From the NCBI GenBank assembly GCA_002329365.1, contig DCUB01000007.1, positions 1-47,546 on the forward strand: a stretch of DNA of 47,546 nucleotides, read 5' to 3'. The notes below the pieces were generated by a model, which was given only the letters and a program-made list of their open reading frames with translations, had not been told where the DNA came from and searched no databases. Source of the DNA: Ruminococcaceae bacterium UBA1425. Its GTDB lineage: Bacteria > Bacillota > Clostridia > Oscillospirales > Acutalibacteraceae. The translations under genes and the position numbers were made by a program. Shown here one piece after another: positions 15,493 through 24,166 of this stretch; position 1 is the stretch's first letter; each line of letters begins with the position of its first letter.

Positions 15493-16128
15493 ATGACTAA
15501 GAAGAATATCTTTAAGCTGCTGTCTGCTTTATTGACAATCGTAATGCTCGTGACGGTTTTCGCGGGCTGCGCCGGAAACAAAGCGGGAAGCGGGGACCCA
15601 TCCGAAATCAGCGGTACGCCGCACGTTCAGGTTACCATGGAAAAGGGCGGAAGCTTTGTTATCGAGTTATATCCCGAATACGCGCCCGAAACCGTGGCGA
15701 ATTTCTTGAAGCTCGTAAACGAGGGCTTTTATAACGGGCTTACCTTCCACCGTGTTATAGACGGCTTCATGGCGCAGGGAGGCGACCCGAACGGTGACGG
15801 CTCCGGCGGCTCGGGCAAGGAGATTTACGGCGAGTTCAGCAATAACGGATTTACGCGCAACACGCTTTCGCACACAAGGGGAGTAGTGTCCATGGCGCGC
15901 AGTCCCTATTCGATGGATTCCGCGTCATCTCAGTTCTTTATATGCTACACCGACGATTGCGCTTCGCTCGACGGTGATTATGCCGCTTTCGGAAAGGTGA
16001 TTGAGGGAATGGAGGTTGTCGACTCGTTCCTTAAAGTTGAGCGTGTTATAGGCGGCGACGGCAGTGAGTCCTCTCCCGTCGAGCCGATAGTAATGAAAGA
16101 GGTAAAGGTCATTACAGAGGGCGCATAA
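15493..16128 (+). CDS. cyclophilin-type peptidyl-prolyl isomerase lipoprotein
   Basis: A 211-residue extracytoplasmic foldase. The N-terminus (MTKKN, hydrophobic stretch, lipobox FAGC near residue 26) marks it as a lipoprotein, and residues ~45-205 are a bacterial cyclophilin: FVIELYPEYAPETVANFLKL, GLTFHRVIDGFMAQGGDP, SMARSPYSMDSASSQFFI and FGKVIEGMEVVD are all standard. It catalyses cis/trans isomerisation of Xaa-Pro bonds and would help fold exported proteins at the membrane outer face. An overlapping ATG at 15489 is out of frame and stops at once; GAAGGG upstream serves 15493. Confidence 0.95.
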   Translation: MTKKNIFKLLSALLTIVMLVTVFAGCAGNKAGSGDPSEISGTPHVQVTMEKGGSFVIELYPEYAPETVANFLKLVNEGFYNGLTFHRVIDGFMAQGGDPNGDGSGGSGKEIYGEFSNNGFTRNTLSHTRGVVSMARSPYSMDSASSQFFICYTDDCASLDGDYAAFGKVIEGMEVVDSFLKVERVIGGDGSESSPVEPIVMKEVKVITEGA

Positions 16129-16156
16129 GAGAACAAACGTTAAGATACAATAAAAC

Positions 16157-16235
16157 CGGGAACGGTCAGGACAAATCCCCGCAAGTTGTTTTCAAAGCAT
16201 TAAAACATTTTCGGGGAATGGTCCTGACCGTTCCG
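16157..16235. repeat. GGAACGGTC-family palindromic element, copy 2
   Basis: Fourteen-base perfect inverted repeats GGAACGGTCAGGAC (16159-16172) and GTCCTGACCGTTCC (16221-16234) flank an inner pair CCCCG (16177-16181) / CGGGG (16212-16216). The interior CCGCAAGTT matches the copy at 13043. Placed between convergent genes it may also serve as a transcription end for either. Confidence 0.8.
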
Positions 16236-16299
16236 TTATTATTGTTTTGATATAACGCCGAATCTATGATAAATATGGCGGCAAGGCAATCTGTGAGAG

Positions 16300-18258
16300 T
16301 TAATCAAGCACAAACTGGCCGGTATAAAGGCTGTAATACTTCCCGCGAAGCGCCAGCAGATGCTCGTGATTTCCCTGCTCTATTATTTCGCCATGCTCAA
16401 GCACAATAATCTTATCGGAATTGCGCACTGTTGAAAGCCTGTGGGCTATTACAAACACCGTCCTGTTTTCCATCAGCTTATCCATGCCCTTTTCAATGAG
16501 CCTTTCCGTTCTTGTGTCAATGGAGCTTGTCGCCTCGTCAAGAACAAGCACGGGAGGATTGGCGACTGCCGCCCTCGCTATGGATAACAGCTGCCGCTGC
16601 CCCTGACTGATGTTTGTACCGTCGCTCGACAGCAGGGTGTCGTAGCCCTGCGGCAGCTTTTCGATAAACGAGTGCGCGTTGGCGAGCTTTGCGGCGGCTA
16701 TTATCTCGTCGTCCGTGGCGTCAAGCTTTCCGTAGGCTATATTGTCCTTTATGCTGCCGGTAAACAGGTGGGTGTCCTGAAGCACCATTGCGAGCGAACG
16801 CCGCAGGTCGTCCTTTTTTATTTTCTTGATATTTATGCCGTCGTATCGTATTTTACCGTCCGGCACGTCGTAGAATCTGTTTAAAAGGTTTGTTATGGTC
16901 GTTTTTCCCGCGCCCGTCGAGCCGACAAAAGCAATTTTCTGCCCGCTTTCGGCTTTTAACGTAATGTTTTTCAGCACTTCTGTTTCGCCGTCGTAGCTGA
17001 AAGTCACATCGTCAAATACTATTTCGCCGCGCAGCTCCGTATAGGTAACGCTGCCGTCCTTAGAATGCGGATGCTTCCATGCCCACATCCCGGTATAGGC
17101 TTCGCTCTCCTTTAAATTGCCGTCGCTGTCCTTTGCGGCGTTTACAAGAGTAACGTAGCCGTCATCCTCCTCGGGAGGCAGGTCGATTATCTCGAATATC
17201 CTCTCCGCTCCCGCAAGCGCAGCAAGTAAATTGTTGAACTGCTGTGATACCATAGTCAGCGGCTGGAAGAACTGACGGGTGTACTGGAGAAACGACACGA
17301 GCGAGCCGAGGCTCAATGACACGCCGATACCGAAAATACCGCCGTTTACTATCATCACGGCTCCGACGATAGACGTCACCGCGTAGTTGACATATGAAAT
17401 GTTGTTCATAATGGGCATCAGAATGCTCGCGTAGGTATGCGCGTTTGTGGCGGCTTTTCTGTATTCCTCGTTTAAAGCGTCAAAGCCCTCCTTTGTCTGA
17501 CGCTCGCGGCAGAACACCTTAACAACCTTCTGACCCTCTATAAGCTCCTCTACATAGCCGTTTACCTTGCCGACGGCCTCCTGCTGCTTTCTGAAATATG
17601 ACGCGCTGCGTTTACCGATAAACTTCATCAGATTTGTAACTATTATTATAAGCACGACGACAAGCAACGTCAGCGGCGGGCTTATAACAAGCATCATCAC
17701 GAAAATTCCCACAATTGAAACGGCGGACGTAATCATTTGAGGCAATCCCTGCGTTATGGCCTCGCGCAGGGTGTCGACATCGTTTGAAAACCGGCTCATT
17801 ACCTCGCCGTGAGTGCGACTGTCAAAAAAGCTGACAGGCAAGTCCTGCAAATGCTCGAACAGGTCGCGGCGGATTGTGTTAAGCGTCGACTGTGAAAGGT
17901 TAAGCATAAGGCGGGCGTAAATGTATTGTGACACCACACCGACGGCGAATATAATGCCCATAAAAATAAGCTTTGGGACAATCTGCGAAATTACTCCCTC
18001 GACCGAGCCGGACTTTACTGCGTCGGAGATAATGTTTATTATCGGCTTTAGCATATATGTGCCGAAGACAGCCGAGCCGGAGCTGAATATGACAAGCACG
18101 GCGACAAGCAGAAGCAGAAGCTTGTTCTTGATGATATAGCCGAACAGGCGCGAAAAAACCATGCGCGCGTTCTTCGGCTTTTCAAAGCCCCGTCCTCCTC
18201 CGTGACCTCCCGTACCTTTGCCTGCGCGGCGCGGAATATTTTTATTGTTTTTGCTCAT
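16300..18258 (-). CDS. ABC exporter half-transporter, catalytically complete NBD
   Basis: A 652-residue TMD-NBD protein of the MdlB/LmrA type. A Gly/Arg/Lys-rich cytoplasmic start is followed by six membrane helices (about residues 40-340) and an ATPase domain with Walker A GSTGAGKTT (~445), Walker B VLVLDEAT (~571) and switch histidine AHRLST. Its C-loop reads ISQGQRQ rather than LSGGQ. A ~45-residue insertion with KDSDGN/HPHSKDG sits just before the NBD. It pairs with the next gene to form a heterodimeric exporter of unknown substrate (drug or lipid-like compounds are usual). It overlaps the partner by ATGA. Confidence 0.95.
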   Translation of the reverse strand: MSKNNKNIPRRAGKGTGGHGGGRGFEKPKNARMVFSRLFGYIIKNKLLLLLVAVLVIFSSGSAVFGTYMLKPIINIISDAVKSGSVEGVISQIVPKLIFMGIIFAVGVVSQYIYARLMLNLSQSTLNTIRRDLFEHLQDLPVSFFDSRTHGEVMSRFSNDVDTLREAITQGLPQMITSAVSIVGIFVMMLVISPPLTLLVVVLIIIVTNLMKFIGKRSASYFRKQQEAVGKVNGYVEELIEGQKVVKVFCRERQTKEGFDALNEEYRKAATNAHTYASILMPIMNNISYVNYAVTSIVGAVMIVNGGIFGIGVSLSLGSLVSFLQYTRQFFQPLTMVSQQFNNLLAALAGAERIFEIIDLPPEEDDGYVTLVNAAKDSDGNLKESEAYTGMWAWKHPHSKDGSVTYTELRGEIVFDDVTFSYDGETEVLKNITLKAESGQKIAFVGSTGAGKTTITNLLNRFYDVPDGKIRYDGINIKKIKKDDLRRSLAMVLQDTHLFTGSIKDNIAYGKLDATDDEIIAAAKLANAHSFIEKLPQGYDTLLSSDGTNISQGQRQLLSIARAAVANPPVLVLDEATSSIDTRTERLIEKGMDKLMENRTVFVIAHRLSTVRNSDKIIVLEHGEIIEQGNHEHLLALRGKYYSLYTGQFVLD

Positions 18259-19994
18259 TCCACGTCACTCCCTTCAAGCTGTGAAATATAAACTTCCTTG
18301 TATATCTCGTTTGATTCAAGAAGCTCCGCGTGGGTACCGACGGCGTCGATTCGTCCGTTGTCGAGAACAACTATTCTGTCCGCGCTCTCAACGGAGTGAA
18401 TTCTCTGCGCGATTATTATGGTAGTCGTACCCGGACGGTACTTCTTCAGCCCCTCGCGTATTTTTGAGTCCGTCGAGGTATCGACGGCGCTTGTGCTGTC
18501 GTCAAGTATGAGAATTTTCGGCTTTTTTAAAAGGGCGCGGGCAATGCATAGCCTTTGCTTCTGTCCGCCGGACACGTTGACGCCGCCCTGACCGAGGTCG
18601 GTGGCGTAGCCCTGCGAAAAACCGCTTACAAAACCGTCTGCCTGCGCTATGTCGGAAACACGTCGTATTTCATTTAGCGTGGCGTTCTCGTTGCCCCAGC
18701 GCAGGTTTTCCTCCACCGTTCCCGTGAACAGAAGGTTTTTTTGAAGCACCATTGAAACAGACTTTCTCAGATTTTCAATCGTATATTTCTTTACGGGATG
18801 ACCGCCTACAAGCACCTCGCCTTCAGTAGCGTCGTAAAGCCTCGGAATAAGCTGAACGAGCGAGCTTTTGGAAGAGCCTGTGCCGCCGATTATGCCTATT
18901 GTTTCGCCCGGCTTGATTGACAGGCTGATATTCTCAAGAATGTTTTTTCCGTCGCCGTATCTGAAGGAAACGTTTCTGAATTCAACGCTGCCGTCCGCGA
19001 CCTCAAGCGACGCGTCCGCGTCCGCGTCCGAAATGTCCGGCACCTCGTCGAGAACCTCGCAAAGCCTTGATACCGAAGCCTTTGAGATGACCGACATGAC
19101 GAATACCACCGACAGCATCATAAGCGACATAAGTATTTGTGTGATGTATGAAATAAAGGAGGAAAGCTCGCCCACCTGCATTCCGTGGCGTAATATCAGC
19201 TTGCTGCCGAACCACAGCACGGCGACAATGCATGAGTACATCATCAGCATCATAAAAGGACTTGCGATTGTCATAAGCTTTTCGGCGTTAACGGAGGCTT
19301 TTTTCAGGTCGTCGTTTGAAACCCTGAATTTTTCCTTTTCGTATCGGGAACGTACAAACGACTTTACGACGCGGATTGCTATAAGGTTTTCCTGTATTGA
19401 GGCGTTGAATTTGTCGTACTTTTCAAACATTTTTTTAAAGCGCGGAAAGGCAATGTTGCCGAAAATTGCAATTACAACAGCCATAAGGGGGATTGCCGCG
19501 AAAAAGACCGAGGCGAGCCTGACGTTTATCCGTACAGCGTAGATGACTGCGGAAACGAGCATAAGCGGCGAGCGGACGAACATGCGCAGCATCATCATGA
19601 ATGTGTTCTGAACCATGTTGATATCGGTTGTAAGTCTTGTTATAAGCGACGGTGTGCTGAACCTGTCGATATTCGCAAAAGAGAAATCCAGAATCCTGTT
19701 AAAAACACCCTTTCTGACCTCGCTGCCGAAGCCTATTCCCGCGACGGCTGCAAACCTTGCCGCAAGCGCGCCGCAGGTAAGTGAAATAAACGCCATTACG
19801 AGCATTTCGAGCCCTTTATCGTAAATAAGCGAAATGTCGCGCCGCATAATTCCGTAATCCACGATTTTTGCCATGACGAACGGTATGCGTACCTCCATCA
19901 TGACCTCGCACACGATAAATACAGGGCTTAGTATTGCATAAAAAGAATATTTTCTTGCAAACGGAAAAAGCTTTCTCATCATCGGCCGCCACAC
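18255..19994 (-). CDS. ABC exporter half-transporter, degenerate NBD
   Basis: A 579-residue TMD-NBD protein of the MdlA type. The Walker A is GGTGSSKSS (~369), the C-loop is canonical VSGGQKQR (~471), but the Walker B glutamate is aspartate (ILILDDST, ~497) and the switch histidine is glutamine (IIAQRIHSV, ~526). With the partner's ISQGQ C-loop this gives one complete ATP site (partner Walker A/B/H with this VSGGQ) and one degenerate site, as in TM287/288-like heterodimers. The 5' end overlaps the marR gene by 16 nt, so the exporter is under that regulator. Confidence 0.95.
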   Translation of the reverse strand: MWRPMMRKLFPFARKYSFYAILSPVFIVCEVMMEVRIPFVMAKIVDYGIMRRDISLIYDKGLEMLVMAFISLTCGALAARFAAVAGIGFGSEVRKGVFNRILDFSFANIDRFSTPSLITRLTTDINMVQNTFMMMLRMFVRSPLMLVSAVIYAVRINVRLASVFFAAIPLMAVVIAIFGNIAFPRFKKMFEKYDKFNASIQENLIAIRVVKSFVRSRYEKEKFRVSNDDLKKASVNAEKLMTIASPFMMLMMYSCIVAVLWFGSKLILRHGMQVGELSSFISYITQILMSLMMLSVVFVMSVISKASVSRLCEVLDEVPDISDADADASLEVADGSVEFRNVSFRYGDGKNILENISLSIKPGETIGIIGGTGSSKSSLVQLIPRLYDATEGEVLVGGHPVKKYTIENLRKSVSMVLQKNLLFTGTVEENLRWGNENATLNEIRRVSDIAQADGFVSGFSQGYATDLGQGGVNVSGGQKQRLCIARALLKKPKILILDDSTSAVDTSTDSKIREGLKKYRPGTTTIIIAQRIHSVESADRIVVLDNGRIDAVGTHAELLESNEIYKEVYISQLEGSDVE

Positions 19995-20470
19995 TCCTGT
20001 TTTTCATCCTTGCATCTTATCAGAAAGTCCATAACGTCACCGGGATTGATATCGCCCGTAAGATTTTTTATAAGCCTGTCAAGGTAGCCGTTCAGCCTCG
20101 CGATATCTTCGTCGGTAAAGCCGGAAAACAGTTTATCGTCAATTTTTTCAAACGCGTTTCTTAGCATTTCGTTGCGCTCTTTTCCGAGCTCGGTGACATA
20201 TATCCTGTTGCGGCGAAGGTCAGAGCTGTCGGTGCGCCTTCCGATAAGCCCTGCTTTTTGCATCCGCCGCACGCTGACGGCGACGGAGGCGGGCGAAACC
20301 TGAAGATGCTCGGCAAGCTCGGCCTGCGTGCAGTTTTCGTGACTGCATAGATAGCTCAGAATAGGCGGCTGACCGGGATAAGTTTTAACATCGGGTATTA
20401 TGCTGAATATGTGATAGCGGTGCAGTGCGTGAAGCTTGTTAAATCGCGCGACGGTAGCCCTGCGGTCCAT
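19979..20470 (-). CDS. MarR-family repressor of the ABC exporter operon
   Basis: A 163-residue winged-helix regulator. Residues ~45-110 hold the HTH and wing: CTQAELAEHLQVSPASVAVSVRRMQKAGLI then RRTDSSDLRRNRIYVT, with the typical D-x-R of the wing. Flanking helices dimerise. It is first in a three-gene operon (marR, two ABC half-transporters) and probably senses a toxic ligand and represses its own promoter through the palindrome at 20498-20524. ATG 20468-20470 follows AAAGGGA at 7 nt. Confidence 0.93.
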   Translation of the reverse strand: MDRRATVARFNKLHALHRYHIFSIIPDVKTYPGQPPILSYLCSHENCTQAELAEHLQVSPASVAVSVRRMQKAGLIGRRTDSSDLRRNRIYVTELGKERNEMLRNAFEKIDDKLFSGFTDEDIARLNGYLDRLIKNLTGDINPGDVMDFLIRCKDEKQECGGR

Positions 20471-20497
20471 GCAATCATCCCTTTACAGATTATATAA

Positions 20498-20524
20498 TTA
20501 AACAATTAACAATTAACCGTTTAA
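20498..20524. promoter_or_regulatory. probable MarR operator
   Basis: Arms TTAAACAATTAA (20498-20509) and TTAACCGTTTAA (20513-20524) are inverted repeats matching at 10 of 12 positions around CAA. The site covers the expected transcription start just downstream of the -10 at 20541, the usual position for MarR autorepression. Confidence 0.7.
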
Positions 20525-20540
20525 CTTTATGTGCGGTGAT

Positions 20541-20569
20541 ATTTTACAGCAATATAAATTTATTGTCAA
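20541..20569 (-). promoter_or_regulatory. sigma-A promoter of the marR-ABC operon
   Basis: On the minus strand a perfect TTGACA (20564-20569) and TAAAAT (20541-20546) are 17 bp apart. Confidence 0.82.
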
Positions 20570-20661
20570 CAGTTTTTTGGTCAGAGATATTTATAAGCAA
20601 CAATAAAACTACCTAATTTGTTCCTTTTTTTCATATTTGCTATATATTTTTTTGTGTAATG

Positions 20662-20670
20662 TGATATAAT
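20662..20670 (+). promoter_or_regulatory. extended -10 element for the epimerase operon
   Basis: TGATATAAT (20662-20670) is an extended -10. No good -35 lies 16-18 bp upstream, where the sequence is T-rich, so the promoter may need an activator or rely on the TG motif. Confidence 0.5.
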
Positions 20671-20718
20671 TTAATCAATTATAATCAGTTGCTTCATTGT
20701 AAAAGGGAGGCTGTTTTG

Positions 20719-21726
20719 ATGAGCAATAAGCTGTCCGTTATAACGGGCGCTACAGGTCACATCGGATATGCGCTTTTGAAGGATCTTGAAAAAAACGGCG
20801 AAAACGTACGGATATTGATTAGAAAGGACTCCGATATCTTTGAAGGAATAAGATGCGGGAAGTCCTATGGCGATGTTACCGACACGGAGTCGCTTGAAAA
20901 AGCCTTCCGCGGCGCCGATGTCGTTTACCACCTTGCAGGAATAATAGACATCAACGCGGACAAAGAGGACATTATCTGGGAGGTAAACTACGGCGGAACA
21001 AAAAACGTCGTCGAGGCATGTAAAAGGTGCGGGGTTAAAAGGCTTGTTTACACCTCGTCCGTCGATGCGATACCGCCGCTGCCGGGCAACGAGCTTATGA
21101 CCGAAATCGACCGTTTCGAGCCGGAGTTGCTCGACGGAACATACGCAAAAACCAAGGCGGCGGCAACGCAGTATGTGCTTGACAGCCGCTGTGAAGGCTT
21201 TGAGGTTGTCGTCTGTCAGCCCGGAGCATGTATCGGGCCTTACGATTTTAAGGTGTCGAACATAGGCGAGATGGTCAGAATGTTTTTGAACGGCAGGTTC
21301 CCCGTTTCGCTCGACTTCGGAGAGTACAATTTCGTCGACGTCCGCGACGTTGCAAAGGCGCTTTACAACGCGTCGACAATGGGGCACGACGGCGAGTGCT
21401 ACATACTGACCGGCGAGAGGATATCCGTCGACGGCTTTATTCGTCTGCTTTCCGAAAAGCTGGGGCAAAAGCCCCCGGTGCTTAAGCTGCCGCTCGGTTT
21501 TATCAAAGCTTTTCTGCCAATGATGGAGATATACTATAAAGCGTCGAAAACAACTCCGTTTCTTACCGAGTATTCCATAAGAAAGCTGATGTCCAACTGT
21601 AATTTCAGCTATGCGAAGGCGGAAAGAGAGCTTGACTATCATCCGATGTCTGTAAAACAGTCACTAAGCGATATGGTCGACTGGATTAAAGGCTCTGAAA
21701 AGGAAAAGCAGACCGTCAGCAAATAA
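20719..21726 (+). CDS. extended SDR NAD(P)-dependent epimerase/dehydratase
   Basis: A 335-residue extended short-chain dehydrogenase, close to 3beta-HSD/dihydroflavonol reductase-like members. The Rossmann motif GATGHIGYAL stands near the N-terminus, VYHLAG and VNYGGTKNVVEAC follow, and the catalytic YxxxK is in TYAKTKAAAT, with VYTSSVDAI providing the serine. The start at 20719 has GGGAGG 8 nt upstream. First of a compact operon with a carrier, aldolase and kinase, it probably acts on a sugar or polyol in that pathway. The exact reaction (epimerase or reductase) is undetermined. Confidence 0.9.
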   Translation: MSNKLSVITGATGHIGYALLKDLEKNGENVRILIRKDSDIFEGIRCGKSYGDVTDTESLEKAFRGADVVYHLAGIIDINADKEDIIWEVNYGGTKNVVEACKRCGVKRLVYTSSVDAIPPLPGNELMTEIDRFEPELLDGTYAKTKAAATQYVLDSRCEGFEVVVCQPGACIGPYDFKVSNIGEMVRMFLNGRFPVSLDFGEYNFVDVRDVAKALYNASTMGHDGECYILTGERISVDGFIRLLSEKLGQKPPVLKLPLGFIKAFLPMMEIYYKASKTTPFLTEYSIRKLMSNCNFSYAKAERELDYHPMSVKQSLSDMVDWIKGSEKEKQTVSK

Positions 21727-21757
21727 ACAACATAAGTACAGAAAGGAATGTATTTTA

Positions 21758-23299
21758 TTGAGCAGCAACCCCAAAACGGAAAAAACCGTGAAGGAGTCCG
21801 AAAATACAGGACAAGGCCTGAAGCTTGACAAAAAAACGGTGTTATTCATAACCGGTCTTATACTCGGAATAATGATTTTTGTCGGAATTCTTACGCAGAT
21901 TGTTCCGAGAGGCGAATATCAAACCGACGAAAGCGGAGCTATTATCGCTTCTGTAACGGACCCCGTAACGGGAGAGCAAATAAGCACCTATTCACCTATA
22001 GACTACAAAATGCCGTTCTGGAAGACGTTTGTCGCGCCCATAGAGGTTTTTACAACGGGCGAGGCGGTAACGGGAATTGCAATCATACTGTTTATTGTTC
22101 TTATCGGAGGCACCTTCCTTGTCCTTGACAAAAGCGGCGTGCTGTCATACATAATGGGGGTAATCGTAAAAAAATACTCCGATAAAAAGTACAAGCTGCT
22201 GCCTGTTATGATACTTGCCTTTATGGCGCTCAGCTCCGTTGTCGGAATACTTGAGGAGAGCATAACAGTCACGCCGCTCTGCGTCGCTATCGCGCTGGCG
22301 CTCGGGTGGGATTCGCTTGTCGGAATCAGCATAAGCCTGATATCGATAGCGTTCGGATTTACTGCGGCATCCTTCAATCCCTTTAACGTAGGCATTGTTC
22401 AGTCGATGGCCGGGATTCCTTTGTTCTCGGGCATCTTGTACAGGCTTGTTATATTCGCGGGCGTTTACGCGATACTTACGGGTTTTGTCGTCAGATACGC
22501 AAAAAAGATAGAAAAAAATCCACAAAAATCTATCGTCTACGAGAATGATCTTGTCCTTCGTGAAAAGTATTTATCATCCGTCAGCAATGATGTAACAAGC
22601 GACCCGCGTCTGGGCAGGGCGACACGAACCTTCGTCGGCTGCATAGCCGGAGTGCTTGTCTGCGCCGCCGTCAGCTTTATCGTACAGCGGATTGAGGCGG
22701 TGCCGGAGGTAATAAGAGACAATATCGACAATCTTCCCATGGTCAGCATGGCAATTCTTTTCACTGTCGGCGGTCTGTCGGCAGGATATATCGCCGGAAT
22801 ACGCGGCAGAAAGCTGTTAAGCGGCTTTGTTGACGGTGCTAAGGCTATTGCCCCAATTGCTCCCCTTATCATATTTGTAATGGCTATTACATTCATATTA
22901 AAGCAGGGGAAAATAATCGATACGCTTCTCTACTTTGTTTACAGCAAAATCGCCGATTTCGGCCCGTCTGCCGCGCTGCTTTTCATATTCCTGTTTATTA
23001 TTGTGCTGTCGTTTTTCATCGGAAGCGGCACGGCAAAGGCCTTCCTCATAATGCCTATTGTTCTTCCGCTTGCCGACATGATAAATGTAACGCGCCAGTC
23101 GGTTGTGATTGCGTTTTGCTTTGCGGACGGCTTCTGCAATATACTTTACCCGACAAGCGGCGTTATGATTATTGCCATAGGTCTTGTAGGCGTTTCATAC
23201 GGAAAGTATCTCAGGTTTACATGGAAGCTTTTTCTCGCGGAATTCCTTTTCGCTGCGTTGATTTTATTATGCGCCGTCGCTCTTGGCTACGGTGCCTGA
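21758..23299 (+). CDS. YfcC-family carrier (DcuC/AbgT-like)
   Basis: A 513-residue membrane protein with 12 or so helices and the YfcC layout: a first helix ending in LTQIVPRGEY, then a periplasmic DPVTGEQI segment, VLIGGTFLVLDKSG, VGILEESITVTPLCVAIALAL, ASFNPFNVGIVQ and FADGFCNILYPTSGVM near the end. The family is variously annotated as a C4-dicarboxylate or basic-amino-acid carrier; few members have tested substrates. The operon context suggests a sugar acid or related carbohydrate. The start is TTG 21758 after AAAGGA; an ATG at 21748 is out of frame. Confidence 0.9.
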   Translation: MSSNPKTEKTVKESENTGQGLKLDKKTVLFITGLILGIMIFVGILTQIVPRGEYQTDESGAIIASVTDPVTGEQISTYSPIDYKMPFWKTFVAPIEVFTTGEAVTGIAIILFIVLIGGTFLVLDKSGVLSYIMGVIVKKYSDKKYKLLPVMILAFMALSSVVGILEESITVTPLCVAIALALGWDSLVGISISLISIAFGFTAASFNPFNVGIVQSMAGIPLFSGILYRLVIFAGVYAILTGFVVRYAKKIEKNPQKSIVYENDLVLREKYLSSVSNDVTSDPRLGRATRTFVGCIAGVLVCAAVSFIVQRIEAVPEVIRDNIDNLPMVSMAILFTVGGLSAGYIAGIRGRKLLSGFVDGAKAIAPIAPLIIFVMAITFILKQGKIIDTLLYFVYSKIADFGPSAALLFIFLFIIVLSFFIGSGTAKAFLIMPIVLPLADMINVTRQSVVIAFCFADGFCNILYPTSGVMIIAIGLVGVSYGKYLRFTWKLFLAEFLFAALILLCAVALGYGA

Positions 23300-23314
23300 T
23301 AAGGGGGAAGTCAT

Positions 23315-24154
23315 ATGGCCCGCGTTAACTGCTATGAGCTGATGAAAAAGGCGTCGGAAAAGGGCTGTGCCGTTCCTGCGTTCAATATCGACAACCTTGA
23401 GTCGGCGATAGCCGTTTGCGAGGTTATGCGCGAGCTGAACACGCCCGTTATTGTTCAGACTATACCGCGGACGCTGAACTACGGGGGCAGGTCTGTTTAT
23501 TCCGCCATGATATCGGCTCTTATGTCCGGCTGCGATACGGATTACGCAATACATCTCGACCACGGCAGCAGCGCGGAGCTGGCACTAGAATGCATAAACA
23601 ACGGCTACTCGTCGGTTATGTTCGACGGCAGCAGCCTGCCGTTTGACGAGAATGTCCGGCTTACCCGCGAGGTGACGGAAATGGCTCTGCCGAAAGGCGT
23701 TTCGGTGGAGGGCGAGCTCGGAACAATCGGCGGCAGGGAGGAGGGCGACTCCGACCTTGAGGCGAGCTACACGAAGGTCAGCGAGGCGGTCGATTTCGTC
23801 GCCGCGACAAATGTCAGTACGCTGGCGATAGGCGTCGGCACCGCCCATGGCATTTACAAGGGAGTGCCTAAAATAAACATCGAACGCATAAGGGAAATTC
23901 ATGCGGCAATCGAAACGCCGCTTGTGCTTCACGGCGCGTCGGGGTTATCGGACGAGGTACTCAGGGCGTGCATCAGGGCGGGTATCAGCAAAATAAACTT
24001 TGCGACGGAGCTTCGACAGGCGTATACAGAAGGAATAAAAAAGGGCTTTGAGCTTTTTCCGAAAGAGTTCGACCCGAAGATATACATGCGTACGGCGATT
24101 GACAGTATCAAGGAAGTGCTTGTGTCAAAAATCAGGGTTTGCACGGGCTTATAA
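23315..24154 (+). CDS. class II (zinc) ketose-bisphosphate aldolase
   Basis: A 279-residue TIM-barrel aldolase of the FbaA/GatY/KbaY family. Zinc ligands and catalytic residues are visible: HLDHG (H80, D82, H83), E132 in VEGELG, H178 in GTAHG and H206 in LHGASG. It splits a ketose (bis)phosphate to dihydroxyacetone phosphate and an aldehyde. Length matches GatY/KbaY-like forms of ~284 residues rather than long FbaA enzymes. AAGGGGGAA precedes ATG 23315, 15 nt after the carrier gene, and the PfkB kinase follows after 12 nt, which together suggest a kinase-then-aldolase step. Confidence 0.93.
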   Translation: MARVNCYELMKKASEKGCAVPAFNIDNLESAIAVCEVMRELNTPVIVQTIPRTLNYGGRSVYSAMISALMSGCDTDYAIHLDHGSSAELALECINNGYSSVMFDGSSLPFDENVRLTREVTEMALPKGVSVEGELGTIGGREEGDSDLEASYTKVSEAVDFVAATNVSTLAIGVGTAHGIYKGVPKINIERIREIHAAIETPLVLHGASGLSDEVLRACIRAGISKINFATELRQAYTEGIKKGFELFPKEFDPKIYMRTAIDSIKEVLVSKIRVCTGL

Positions 24155-24166
24155 GGAGCAAAAAGT

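Noticed and set aside
20671..21642. A 323-codon open frame on the minus strand across the SDR epimerase gene.
   Set aside because: It is a shadow of the plus-strand gene, which has clear Rossmann and YxxxK motifs. The minus translation shows no domain and no ribosome binding site.
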